Of a stretch of 64,000 nucleotides of DNA, positions 42,693 through 54,457 are shown piece by piece. The stretch lies in contig CACRSC010000082.1 of NCBI GenBank assembly GCA_902651635.1, positions 43,406 through 107,405 on the forward strand, given 5' to 3'. The notes beneath the pieces are model-generated. The model was not told the DNA's origin, made no database searches, and saw only the letters and a program-made list of their open reading frames with translations. Source of the stretch: Mastigamoeba balamuthi (lineage: Eukaryota; Evosea; Mastigamoebida; Mastigamoebidae). Both the position numbers and the translations under genes were made by a program. How positions within the stretch are numbered: the first letter of the stretch is position 1; each line of letters begins with the position of its first letter.

Positions 42693-45600
42693 ATGAAAGT
42701 CGTTGCCCTGCTTTTCGCGGCAGTGGCGGCAGTGCTTGCCGTACCAGCCATCCCGGGGCCCCACGACCTCGGACTGCCAGACGGCTCCACCCTGCGCGTG
42801 TGGGCCACCGGCGACGAGTGTACGCCAGCTTGTCCCTCATTTTTGAAATCGCTCTAGTGAACGTTTTTGTTTTCGTGCCGAAAAAAGGCGTTCAAATTCA
42901 TGCTCATCGGCCGTGTCTGTGCCTACGCAGTCACAGGACCCCGCTATGTCGACGCTGAGGGCCGGCACGTTTTGATCCACGAGGATGGGGCGGTCTCGTA
43001 CATGGAAGCGGACGGGCTGCCAGGAGCCCCTCTGATGTCCCGCCGCCACGCACAGCAGCAGTCCAAGTATTCGGCAGTGCACCTCCCCGATGAGGTCGAG
43101 CTGGAGGTCGAGCAGAGGCGCGCGCGGTTCAACCAGCAGCTGCAGATGTCCGCGTCCAAGCGTGCCAAGGCGCTCCCGACCGAGCCGCTGCTGTTCGTCC
43201 TCGTGCAGTACCCGGACTTCCCCTCCAAGCCGGGGATCAGAGAGCAGTGCGCTGTACCCCCCGCCAGATGTAGTAACTGGACGATACGGCTGACGCACAC
43301 CGGGCGAATACAGCATCATGCGTGCCGTGTTCAACGAGTCCTCGGCAGCGGGTGACACGCTGAACTCGTACTACCTTTTCAACTCCAAGGGCAAGTTCAA
43401 GTTCACGCAGGCGGCGGAGACCTCGGACGTCGCCAACGACGGCGTCGTGGGCCCCATTACCATCGACTGCCCGTGGCTCAACCACTCGACGTGGGGCGTG
43501 TACCCGGACTACAGCTGCCTCCAGAAGAAAGGCCTGCTCGCAGCCGCCCCCTTCGTCGACTTCAAGTCGTTCGACACGGACGGCAACAAGGTGCTCACGT
43601 CGGCTGAGCTGCACGTCGTGCTCGTCATCGCCGGCGGCGACATGGGAGCGCTGAGCCCGCCGTCCGCGGCGTTCAAGTGCCCGCACGTGTGGGGGTTCAT
43701 GCAGCCCGGGGCCGACTGCAAGGTGACGGCGCAGGGCATCACTTACGGAGAGCACGTCGTCATCGGCGAGAACTGGGGGCCGAACTGCAACACGCCCTTC
43801 GGCATCGGCACGCTCGCGCACGAGCTCGCGCACACCATGACCGTGCCCGACCTCTACTCGCTGGACAAGGGCGAGAGCATCATGGGCCCCTGGTGCCTGA
43901 TGGACGGCGGCAACTGGAACAACCACGGATACAACCCGGGCATGATGTCCCCGTTCGTCCGCGAATACCTCGTACGCGGGCCTCATTCACACGACGGCAG
44001 GGCGACTGACAGACCGCTCTCAGGGGTGGCTCACTCCGACCAAGGTGACCGACAAGACGGCCATCGCCCTGAAGCCCACGTCCGTCGACCCAGACCAGGT
44101 ACACCATACCCGCATGTTCTTTTCTTTGCGTTCTCAAAGGCGAGCAGGTCCTCCAGTTCGGCGAGAACCCCAACGGAGTGGACTGGGAATGGCAGGTTCA
44201 CACCGGAGTCGGCGAGTACTTCCTCGTGGAGAACAGGGAGAGGGTCGGTATCGACTCCTACCTAACTGGTGGTGGCGTGCTTGTCTGGCACATCAACGAG
44301 AATGCGCCGATCGAGTCGAGCCGTCTCAGCTCTCCGACCCTGGTAGAGAGGATCCAGAGGAAGAACCAGGAAATTCAGTCGACGAGAAGGTACCTCGACG
44401 ACGTCCTCACCGACTCGGCGCGGGCCTCCATCTACTGCAGCGCCAACATGCTGCCGAACACCCTGTTCGACAACGAGTCGCAGTCGTGCGTCTCGCTCAG
44501 CGCCAGCGTCGACACGACCACCGGGATTGCGACCATCGAGCCCTTCACCGACACTGGGTGCTCGTCCTGCGTTGTCGGGGCGGGAGGCAAACCCCTGCCT
44601 GCGGTGGAGTACAGCCTGAGCGAGGTCTTTGGCTTCTCGTTCATCTCCATATCCGATGCCACCCCGATCACGTTCTACAGCGGGTTTGCGTCCACGAGGC
44701 TCCCGTTTGCCTTCCCGTTCGCAGGGTCCACGGCATCTTACACCGACATGTTCATCTCGGACAACGTGCGTCACTCTAGCCTATATGCAACAGCAGACTG
44801 ACCTCCTAGCGCACAATTACAGGGGTACCTGAACTTCGTTTCGCTGAACACTGGCGACAACGGAGCTGGCAAATTCCCCGTCATCGCGCCCTTCGCTGGC
44901 GAACCAGCCGCGGACGCGGTTCTCATGAAGTCTACCACATGCGCAGCCCCTTTCACGTACGCCAGGTCCACAAAGCTACCAGGCGGTGCACTCACTTGTG
45001 TGCCATCACCACAGCGCCGGGCCCTGCTTTGTGGTGCAATGGAAGAGGGGCAGCATGACCTTCCAGGCCGTGCTCAGCCGCACGGGTGACATCCACTTTG
45101 TGTTCCTGGGCAACAAGACGGGCAACTACAGGACGTTTGTCTCGCTGGGCCAGGGCGTCAGCACAGACGCCAAGACCTGCGTCAACACTCCGACTCTGTA
45201 CTCGTGGACCGACCCGTCCACCACCCCTGCAGCGCTCTACCTGACCCAGAAGACCGCGGGCCTCATCTCTCTCCCCTGGAGCGACACGCTTGACACCACG
45301 CCGGCGAGCGCGAGCTGGTACCAGATCCTCGGCGGAAAGGTCTCCGACGCCTGCGGCTCAGCGTCGGGCAAGGCCCTGACGTTCGACGCAACCAACGGGC
45401 TCAACCGCTTCGCGACTCCGTATGGCATCAACGTCTCCTACTGCGCAGAGGTGGCACTTTCGTTCGTCACAGGGCCGTCGACGACGAGCACCGGGTGCTC
45501 CCCAGTCGCGGGTGGCATATTCTTCGGGTACAGCTTCGGCTCGAGGTCGCCGTCGTGGGTGTGGCACCGCAGTGGCACGACCGAAATGAACATCACGGTG

Positions 45601-45906
45601 CCCTGGGGCTCGCAGAAGCTCTTCCTAGCGTGGAACTGGCTCAACGGCGAGGGCATGACGTACATTGACAACGTCAACGTTGTCTGCACGTCGTCCAGGA
45701 GCGGGGCCGCGACCTCGTCTGCGTCTGGGGGAGCGTCAGCCGACAGCAAGGCCAGTGCACCGTCTGGAAGTGCGTCAACCAAGAGCGAGGCCACGGCCTC
45801 GTCCGGAAAGACTGTCCAGTCGAGCCAATCCTTCGCCTCAGGGTCTGCCTCTCTCGCTGCCGGTGCCGCAGTCCTCGTAGCCACCATCCTCTCCCTCGCT
45901 CTGTGA
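42693..45906 (+). CDS. Secreted M6-family metallopeptidase (immune inhibitor A type)
   Basis: Seven exons: 42693-42819, 42931-43246, 43314-43971, 44024-44098, 44148-44765, 44823-44965, 45015-45906; 942 residues. Signal peptide MKVVALLFAAVAAVLA. After a pro-region, exon 3 holds the protease core with HELAHTMTVPDLY, the HExxH zinc site with its third ligand Asp further on, preceded by the typical YYLFNSKGKFKF (S-x-G-x-f) block and followed by a GWL strand. EYFLVENRERVGIDSYL and GGGVLVWHINE are also family hallmarks. The C-terminal 350 residues form beta-rich domains. The protein ends with a Ser/Ala/Lys-rich stalk and SLAAGAAVLVATILSLAL, a GPI-anchor signal. It is likely a surface protease that degrades external protein. 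All phases agree. The M6 family is mainly bacterial, with scattered protist members. Confidence 0.88.
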
Positions 45907-46160
45907 CATGGCAACTTGGTACCATCAAGGGCAGCAAACATGATGCTTTACAATAAAACTGAACTCAGCCAATCGACGTGCCAGTGACGGTGCAATTTAG
46001 TGTTGCCATGCGAGAGATTTACCCTCACGTCAGCAGAAATCCTCCCGGAGATTCTGACAGGATTCCGCTATTCAATTGTCTCCCCTCTCTTTCAAGCAAA
46101 ATCAGATTTGTGTGTGGCCGCACGAGAGCGAGCACGCGAATTTGAGGAGCAAATCCAACA

Positions 46161-47566
46161 ATGAGCAAACAACCCCTCGTGTGGCCCTCTGCACCAACCA
46201 TGTGCTCTCACCCTGCCCCATTCTCTTGCGCAGGATCGGCTCACCGAACTCTGCCTCGTCCTGCCGGACTACACCTTGGCGTCCTCTTTGATGATTCGCT
46301 CGACCTTCATCTGCGACCACAAGGAACTGCCCCACGTTCTCGAGATCACAGCCTGTGATGCTGCCCATGCGGAGCATTTCGCTGGCTTTGTCGGGGTATG
46401 TGCCCTCAGGGGAAATGCCGATCTCCTCACTGACATCCACACAGAAGCAATACGCTCTCTCGCTCCTCTTGTCCACGAACTCGGAGTCGGCGACAAAGGT
46501 CCGCGAGGCAATCGTTCGCATAGGGAAAATGAAGATCGAGGAGTGTATCCCGTTTCTGGACAAGTTCATGGCGTGCCAGATCCTGGACCACCTCGGCCTG
46601 GCTCAGCCCGATATCCCTGCCCAGCAGCTCACGTATCGTATCCTCCATGTCCTTCCAACCCTCTTCTCAGCCACTTACCACTCTTCTCGCCCAGGGTTTC
46701 GCACCACGCTCTGTGGAGCTCTGCATCGCGACTCAGGCTTGGAGAGAAGGTTGTCGGTACCGCAGTCGAGGCCGCTCAGATTATTTCGGGTGTTGCCCTC
46801 AGCGTTGAGATCCGGGCTCGAGCGGACGCCATCTGGCAGCAAACGGTTCGCGGATATCTCTCCGAGAGATCAGGCGAGGGCGTGGCTGGTCTTCGGGTTC
46901 GTTGCTTGTGAGCCACCACCCCTGACACTATTCCACAGGATTGCTACCGGCGAATCTGCCATACCGGCATGGAAGCACCCCTTGCACTCTTCTCCCTCGG
47001 CGACTACACGCAGGCGGACATCGGGAAGATCGACGGTGCGCTCGTCAGGGCATCGGAGCGCCACCGCACCCTGTTCCGCCCGGAAGAGATCCTCGCAATT
47101 GTGGAAATCGCGGAGTGCCAGCCAGAGATGTCTTCTCTCAGTGTGTCCACAGCAACTGGGCGTCACCCCGACAACCGTGGAACAACCGGGAAATATCAGC
47201 TGCGTGGATATCCCAGTTTTGTGCTCGTGTGCTGGGGTAACAGCACAGTGATGTTGGCGGGTTTTGACACCCCTGTGATGTTTTGCGTATGCCATCGGCG
47301 GCTTTTCCATCCAATTTCAGCTGCCCCACGTGAACCAGATTTCTTTTCGAAAAGCCGAAAAAGCCAACAGTGTTTGGTTTGTCACAGAGCGCGGGCATGT
47401 GGTTGCCCCTCAGTCGTTCGCCTTCTTCCTCTTTGCTGGGCTTTGGGCCGCTGCAGCTGCAGCTGCGGCCGGCTTCGGGCTCGGCGGTGCTGGAGACTCA
47501 GCCGCCACCCTTTTCCCCGAGACACGCGACGGCAGCTGTGCACGGCGCTTGTCCGCACTCACCTGA
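46161..47566 (+). CDS. Unknown helical protein with C-terminal membrane span
   Basis: Exons 46161-46178 (18 nt), 46234-46395, 46445-46632, 46695-46896, 46939-47286 and 47321-47566; 387 residues. It starts MSKQPLDRLTELCLVLP. The first 250 residues are amphipathic helices (KVREAIVRIGKMKIEECI, KVVGTAVEAAQIISGVAL), followed by a beta-rich part (KYQLRGYPSFVLVCWG) and FAFFLFAGLWAAAAAAAA near the C-terminus. No family recognised. Competing frames on the other strand look protein-like in places, but only this strand gives a chain of five in-phase introns (shortest 34 nt). Its stop overlaps the stop of the next gene by 8 nt. Confidence 0.65.
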
Positions 47567-48205
47567 GTACAGAAAGCGAGTGGAATGTGAAGCCCGCACC
47601 AAGTTCCGTGGAACTGGCGATGAAGTCGAGCTCGGCGGCGGTGAAGAACTTTCGCTCGAGCTCTGAACGGGAGTCCGTGCTCAGCGTCCTGTAGCAACGA
47701 GATAAGGTTCGTAGGCAGCAACTGGAGAAAGGCCCCTTACTTTTCCTGCTTTGCCAGCAACTCGGCGTCTGGGTAGTGCTTCGCGATGATGTTGGCGAAT
47801 CCCTTCCGTGAGGCCGTTATCTCCAAGAGCGCCTGTCGCAGCATGCATGCCTCCCTTCTCTCCTCATGTGGCCACTCCTCTCAAAGAACGATTAGGTTGA
47901 AACGGAAACGAGAGTCGAAAAAAATTATCTAAGGCGGAAGGTTTTTGTCGTGGCATACCATAGCGACCAGCGAGTACGAGCTCCATTGGCGTCAATAGAG
48001 GCCTCCTGTTGTTCTCCACCTCCTCTCCAACGAGTCTGGTCAGCACCTTCTGTTGCTTCCACATTTCGAGGGCAGAATCGATGACACTCGTGTCCTCGGC
48101 CATCCTTTCGCAGAGTTGGTGGAGCAATTTGTCCCTCTCACGAACAGCTTCACGAAGCTGCTCCTCGTTCAGGTCTTCCAGCTCTACTACATGGTCCTCA
48201 GCCAT
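47559..48205 (-). CDS. Small acidic helical protein of unknown function
   Basis: Exons 48205-47978, 47850-47741 and 47688-47559; 155 residues, almost entirely helical: MAEDHVVELEDLNEEQLREA, then VIDSALEMWKQQKVLTRLVG, NIIAKHYPDAELLAKQEKTL and SELERKFFTAAELDFI. The arrangement suggests a coiled-coil subunit of a complex. Phases 0 and 2 close well, and the protein ends HSLSVLR at TGA 47559-47561, inside the last codons of the convergent gene. Confidence 0.65.
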
Positions 48206-48340
48206 TCACTCGAGAGTGTGGGTTTTCTTTTGCCACCGAATCTGGCTTTTGTGGTTAATTCACGTCAAAATGTTCGAGGCAGAAAAAATCGTGGTGGTAC
48301 AACAAGCCGGTTGTTGTACTGACCCAAACAGGCTGCTTCA

Positions 48341-51084
48341 TCATGAATCGTGTGCCACGCCCACGTGCTGGTGGACCTCTTTGTCGTGCGGTGCCATGGC
48401 GCTGCCTCAAGCACCTCGAGGGCTTCAAGGAATTGTGGGGCCTTCTCAAGTACGTCCGGAACTCATGAGGGTGTGAGCCTGTGTACATGGAGGTCGATGG
48501 CACATATACAACGTTTCGTGAGACGCCTGCCCTCAAGATTGCACTGGCGGAACAGAAAGAACGTGAACACAAGCTGGCTGCTGCCGAGGCAGTCACATCT
48601 TGGTTCGTGTTATTAAATGTCGTTTGTTGACCCTCTCTCTCCTCAGTAGTCCGCAGGAAATGACCGACATGGAGGTAGAGCAATCGGCCCCCCATGGTCC
48701 GTTGGAGCAGCCCCAGGTGCAAGAAGTCATCGGCAATGATTCAGCCATGGTCAGGCCTGTGGACACTGAGATCCCTCTGGACCCTGTTAGTGTACAACCT
48801 GCCTCTGACATGCTTCTTTCAGACACTGTGCAATCTGTTATCTCATCTCTTTCTCACTATCTGTTAAAGGACCCACAATCGCCTCTCGGACGAGTCTTAG
48901 CCAGGATGTTGAAGCCGTTCATGTATCCTACTGGCTGCCTGGACAAGAACCCGCGTTTACTGGAAGTGCTTGAGTACAGGTTGCACTGGCACTCGAGTAT
49001 AAAGCAGTGCCAAGAAGTGTGGGACTTTGATCTATCACTATGTGGTACTGGCTCCATTGAGAAAGGTCTTCTGGAACTTGAGGAGTGATGGGCAGACTGT
49101 TTGGGGTATGCAAATGAGCAGAAGACTGTCCACAGTATGATAGGTTTTGTCCATGCACTCTTTGGACTGGAGCTTCTCGAGACTGCTCTTCTTACAGGTG
49201 CTGCCAGTGATGATCTGAATGCTCTGTCAGAAGAGAGCACCCCGCCACTAGTGTGTCATGAACTACACGAGTCTCATGCATTTCTTGAGAAGAAGATGGA
49301 GTTACTGAAGTATCACCAGCAGTTGAGTCTCCATGATCTTGACTTCTACTGTTTTGCATACGTGCTGTTCAGTGATGGTTATAGTGTTTCTCAGCATCTC
49401 AGTGTGCCTACTCTCAAGCGGTCTGTGTGCAACATGCCTGAGGTTCATCATGTACTTGCTGTTCTTGACAGTAAAACGGACTCCACTACTGAGAACAGTC
49501 TCTACAATGCCCTTCACGACCTACTGCCAGAGGTTTGACATACAAACCAGACTCTTGACTTACAGCACATCAGGCAGAGAAGCTGTACCATGGTATCTCT
49601 GTGTTCTGCAAGTGAGATGGCAAACCTGTTGCTGTGTATGGTGCGCAATTTCAAACCCCTGCCTAGCCCAACACTCAAACTTTCATTGTGTTGAAGGATT
49701 TGCCATAGTTCTCTCTGGGAACTCAAAAGAGTGTCCCTTATATGCATCAGTCAACCCACCAAGCGGTACACAGTCTGATCACTGCTGTACTGTGTGCTCT
49801 GCATCACTGGTCGACTTTGGCAATGCAGTTCTCGGAATCCCCAGAGACTGGAAGGCAGCCTGACATGCCGTTTTGTCTGCCAAATCAGCTGTGTTCATAT
49901 GCTGACAGGTTGAGGTGCTCAAGAAGGAGCTCCTGCATATCTCTGCACTCTGCAATCCACTAATCTTCTGGCCAGGCCTGAATAATCTCTCTTGGGCCCT
50001 ACCTATGGACACACTGCATGGAATAGAGTTCTATGGTAAGGAGTTGGCTGGCCAGCTGTTTGAGCAGATGCGACAAGAGAACCCACGCTCCCTGGACAAG
50101 TTGGAGGCAAGAATTGCCAAGTTCAACAATGTGGTCAACCCAGAACTGCATGTTACACCAATTGCATATCGTGCTACATACCATGGAAGGGAAGCAAGAA
50201 ACCTCATCCTTGTACTCCCATTTCTGCTCCTTGGACTCGTTTCAGATGATGTTCTGGCGATCTGGACGTGAATTGCATCATACTTTGCACTTGCATACTC
50301 ACCCAAGATGACGACGGGCATCGCAGATGCCATTCGTGATGCAGCCAAGCAGGCAGTCAAGGGAGCTCTTAAGTTGTATAAGCGGCCTGATGGAAGCAAC
50401 CGGGAGCAGCTCAACCTGCACTCACCTCTGCACCTGCATGAGTTCGTGCGGCGCCTTGGGCCAGCATCCATGTTTGACACAGAGCGCAGCGAGAATGCCC
50501 AGGCCAAGGTCGCAAAGTTCTCACACCAGACTTCACACCGAGAGAGTACTGAGGAGTTCTCTCTGATCAGCCACGCTGCCTGGCAGACACTGGGGCTGCA
50601 CAAGCTCACAGAAGGTAACAGGAAGGACATTCTCGAGTCTCGCCTTGCCTCAGACATTCTGTGGCAGGTAAAGGTTCGTGGGCAAGAGCCGTACCTTGCC
50701 TATGATAACATCCCCTTGCTCAAGGGATCAGTTGTCTGTACACTTCAGGAGGTGAAGGTCGCAGCAAAGCTGCAGGCAAAGGTCACACGCCTCTACAATT
50801 TCTATGAGCTCGAGGACATTGAACCAAAGGAGTGCACAGTCACATTGTTCCCACTGGTGGCCTCGAAGGTGCCCTGTGCAAAGCTCGAGACGTGGATTTA
50901 CAAGCGCCATGTGCAGGGTGTACCCCACACAGTGCCTGTGCACCTCGTGCACCATGCTGTCCTTGACATCTCAGACTGGTCAGATATGACAGGATCAGAC
51001 CTCTCTGCTGATATTCGAGTCATGGTCCCATCTCGCTTCCTTACTGTGAAGAAGGACATCGACCTTGAGCAGGAACTCAAGTAG
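48341..51084 (+). mobile_element. Decayed DNA transposon with Plavaka/Tnp2-like transposase
   Basis: A 2.7-kb block of clearly lower GC than the host genes. Protein-like reading continues through one frame, or is linked by apparent introns (for example 48600-48647), but is cut by several in-phase stops (near 48473, 49086, 49608, 49662, 49719 and 50269). Recognisable parts are: GISVFCK then DGKPVAVYGAQ (about 49580-49640); a block ALPMDTLHGIEFYG, FNNVVNPELHV and YHGREARNLILVLPFLLLG (49990-50240); and LHLHEFVRRLGP, DTERSENAQAKVAKF (50440-50520), followed by an open C-terminal frame to 51084. This order (P-x-D-x-x-H, GRE-x-R, LP-F, H-x-x-x-x-G-P, TE-x-x-E) is that of Plavaka/CMC-type transposases. 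Almost all the stops sit where a tryptophan would fit (TGG to TGA or TAG). Terminal repeats were not found. Confidence 0.6.
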
Positions 51085-51368
51085 AAGTGTCAACACGATT
51101 TTCTCTCATTTTCTGTTCTTCACTGTGGTGCTGGCAGGGGAGGGGGGAAGGATGGGACATTCCCTCAACTCTGAATGATGTTTGCCCCCAATGTCTCACA
51201 AAAGTCGGGGTTGTGCCAACATCTGGATGTTTCACTGCTGTCTTATGTTGTTTTGGTCCAATGTTCCAAAACATCACAAAAAGTAAAACATCCCGTGATG
51301 CCCAGTTGCTGTGTCATTCTCGCTCAAGGGCACGATGCCATCCTCCTGTTTCACTCTCACACCCATAA

Positions 51369-52474
51369 TCAATCAGACATTGGCAGGGCTGCAGGGCACG
51401 CCGAGTGCCTCCTGCAGTCGCTGCCAGTCGCTGTCCGCTGCTCGGTGATATTTGTCGTTACGGACCTGCGCTGCATACAGCTCTTTGCAGCCCGGAAGAG
51501 CGACACCGGTGAATCGGTGGCGTTCACAAAGACCCCTGTCCTTTCTGATGCTGGACCCGTGCTCGTGTCGTTGCTGCATCTAAACGCCGACTCGATTGTC
51601 ACACCGCTGGGTGTGCGCACATCTGTAGCGCTCATACCCGTCTTTACAGAGCAGCTCCTCGGTTACGGCGCTACCAGCCAAGTGTTTGCCACGTCGTGGA
51701 ACAGCTCAGACGCCGTGGTGAAGGTCACGAACAGGGGCAGAGAGAGCTGTGCGATCATATTCTTAGAGCGGTCGCAGTTCTTACCGAGACAAGCAGACGG
51801 GCAGATGAGGCACGAGGCCGAGATACTTCAGCTCCTGAATACAAGTGTGAAGGACCTCCACGGCATTCCGCGCCTAATGGCGGTACTGGACCAGGACGTG
51901 GGGATCATCGAGTCCCCTCGGGCGCTGCCCCTCGGACGAGGCACGATGGACGACAGGCACATCAGGGGGCTCTTCCCCGGGCTCGTCCGAGTGCTACACG
52001 AGGCACACGTGCGCAGCATCGTGCACCGCGACGTGCGCCCAGAGAACATACTCATAGTTCGTGTTCCCTCATCTTCGTCCCTTCTTCCCTCGTGGTCATC
52101 CAACTGCAGCTGACACCCCCGATGATGTTTCAGACGCCGAGTCACTTGGAGTTGGTTCTCATCGACTGAGGGTTCGCGGTGCACCCCGCAAACGTCTCGC
52201 TGCCTTACGAGGGCACGCTCAGCACAGCGTCAGACGCAGTCCTCGAGAAACTAGCGGGTGGGGTCGAAAAGCTCGAGGTAACGCCCTCGGACGACCTCGT
52301 CTCCCTCGTCCGCAGTGCCATCCTGCTCAACAGCCGGACATGGTCCTGCCACCAAGGACGGATTACAGGACCCTTCGTGAGTTCTGGAATGGCTTCAAGA
52401 TCCTGGCGCTGGACGCTGCCCTGGCCGCCAACTACGAGGGGCTCGCCCATTGCTTCACCAACTGGCACCTCTGA
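51369..52474 (+). pseudogene. CRN-type protein kinase relative, 5' end missing
   Basis: Exons about 51369-52056, 52134-52342 and 52369-52474. A beta-rich N-terminal part is followed by a kinase domain: glycine loop LLGYGATSQVF, AVVKV for the VAIK lysine, an early E in MRHEAEIL, the catalytic loop IVHRDVRPENI, and then PYEGTLSTASDAVLEKL, SDDLVSLVR and a final FWNGFKILALDAALAANYEG. The HRDVRPEN and Y-x-GT-x-x-x-AS / DDL-SLV signatures are those of the kinases fused in Crinkler (CRN/CR) proteins of oomycetes and other eukaryotes. No start codon or header domain is seen; the sequence begins right beside the transposon. The copy looks broken (about one break), so I treat it as a relic. The last intron would be only 26 nt. 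Confidence 0.6.
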
Positions 52475-52850
52475 CCATACGAAGCACGACTCGAGACTGA
52501 AGTTCTCATCTGCCACACGTCGTGGCGCATCCAATACGGTAACGCAGGACGCAGGATCCCAAAATGAAGCGATCACTCTGTCCTCTGGACGAGTATCATG
52601 CTTTATGGCGTGATCGATCTTGCCGGTTGTTCTTTGACGAGATCTCACGTCACCGGACACTCCGTCCTGCCTGCTTCTCTAGGGACGAGATGCCCTCGAT
52701 CCCAGTATCCCTTCACTCGTGCTCCGTGTCGCAGCGGCCCAATCCTTGACGTCACACAATTCCGGACAGCGTCGGAGTCTGTATTGCGAGATTCACAAAT
52801 CCACCCAACCGCAAACAAACCCGAAACCCCCAACATCAGCAGCGGGCAAC
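52475..52850. other. Intergenic spacer
   Basis: 376 bp between the kinase relic and the PAPS transporter gene. No gene or repeat seen. Confidence 0.3.
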
Positions 52851-54348
52851 ATGGACATCGAGACCGGCACCAAGGAGGCCGCCCCTCCCTCCGCTCCCCC
52901 ATCTGCGCCCGCCCCCGCGCCGCGCGGCCCCTCCGCCACCGCCACGCTGGCGGCGTCGCTCTCGTCGCGTGCCGAGTCGCTGCTGTCGCTGCGGCCGGGG
53001 GCAGCGCGGCTGGTGTCGCTGGCGCTGGGGATCATGGGCTCGCTGGTGGCCTACGGCGTGCTGCAGGAGCGCATCATGACGCACGCCTACGGCGAGGCCG
53101 GCGAGCTGTTCGGGGAGAGCGCGTTCCTGGTGTTCGCCAACCGCGTCGCGGGGGCGCTGGTGGCGGCCGCTGTGCTGCGGGCCCGGGGCGAGCGGCTCAC
53201 GCGGGCGGCGGTGCCCTGGTCGTCGTTCTTCGGCGTCTCGGCCAGCAACGTCGTCGCCACGTGGTGCCAGTACGAGGCCCTCAAGTACGTCAGCTTCCCC
53301 GCGCAGACCCTCGGCAAGACCGGCAAGGTCCGCCCAGCCCCTCCCCCTCCCCCCGGGCTTCGTCTTCGGTCAGTTTGTCCCCCGCTCTCTGTGCCCCGGG
53401 GGTGGAGACGCACCGCTGGGCGCAGCAGGTGGCTCCGCCTGGACGTGCTCCCTCCCTCCCTCGCCCACGGATGCTCGCTGCTCGGGGCTGGTTCTGCACG
53501 CGCGTGTGGGCGGGAGGAGCACCGCTTGTGCGATCGACTGAGCTCGGAACGGCCGGGGCGCTGCAGATGATACCGGTGATGGTCCTCGGGGTGCTGCTGC
53601 AGGGCAAGAGGTACGGCGTGCGCGAGGTCACGCTCAACGCGGTCATCACGCTCGGGTGCACGGCCTTCATCCTCGGGGGCGACGTCAAGAGCTCCCGCGT
53701 CTCCGCCGAGGGCCTCGGCTGGTGGGCCGGCATCGCCCTGATGGGCCTCTACCTCACCGTCGACGGCTTCACGTGCCCCCTCTCTCCCCTCCCCCTTCCC
53801 TTCGTCCCTCGCGCCTGTGCGATACATGGCTGCTGTTGCCTGACGGGGGAGAGCGTCGCAGGAGCACGCTGCAGGAGAAGCTGTTCAGGGGCAACAAGAA
53901 GATGTCGACGTACAACCAGATGCTCTTTGTCAACGCCTGCTCGTCGGTCCTCTCCCTCGGCGCCCTGCTGCTGACGGGCAGCCTCTTCCGCGCCCTGGCG
54001 TTTGTCTCTCGCAACCCGGGCATGCTGCTCGACGCGTCGTTCCTCTCACTGGCCGCCGTGCTGGGCCAGGTGTGCATCTACTCGACCATACGCGAGTTCG
54101 GGGCGCTGGTGTTCGCGGGGATCATGGTCACGAGGCAGGTGGTGAGCGTGGTTGTCTCGTGCCTCGTGTACGGACACCCCATGTCGTTCCTGCAGCTGCT
54201 CAGCGCCTCGGTTGTCTTTGTGACGCTCTACGTCCTCGAGGGATCCAAGCGCCACTCACGCCCTCCGCCGCAGCCCATCCTGCCGGTCACGTCGAATGCC
54301 TCCGGCTCGGAAGCGAGCTCCGATAGCCAGTCAAAAGACACCGCCTGA
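52851..54348 (+). CDS. Nucleotide-sugar / PAPS transporter (SLC35B2/B3-like)
   Basis: Exons 52851-53327, 53567-53772 and 53862-54348; 389 residues, about ten membrane spans. WCQYEALKYVSFPAQTLGKT followed after the intron by GKMIPVMVLGVLLQGKRYG is the diagnostic block of the SLC35B subfamily, closest to the Golgi 3'-phosphoadenosine 5'-phosphosulfate carriers B2/B3. Later, DGFTSTLQEKLFRG and TREFGALVFAGIMVTRQ-type segments (here STIREFGALVFAGIMVTRQ) also match. It exchanges PAPS into the Golgi lumen for sulfation of glycans or proteins. The N-terminal 50 residues are Pro/Ala-rich and the C-terminus has a Ser-rich tail. The first intron is long (239 nt). Confidence 0.88.
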
Positions 54349-54457
54349 ACAATACTCGAATCTCGCACGACACACGCAACTGGGGTACAACTCAGGTCGG
54401 GTGATACGGTGTTCAGCAGTCTCAGGCGGATTAAACCGGGGGGAGCGTCTCTGAAGG

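Noticed and set aside
46102-46648. Minus-strand frames opposite the gene at 46161
   Set aside because: Protein-like in places, but they do not join into one gene, whereas the plus strand yields five in-phase introns.
48341-52474. Reassigned genetic code (TGA or TAG as Trp)
   Set aside because: Trp-like stops are confined to the transposon block and its neighbour, while TGA and TAG end well-defined host genes such as RTF2, VPS4 and NMNAT (TGA) and AlgH (TAG).
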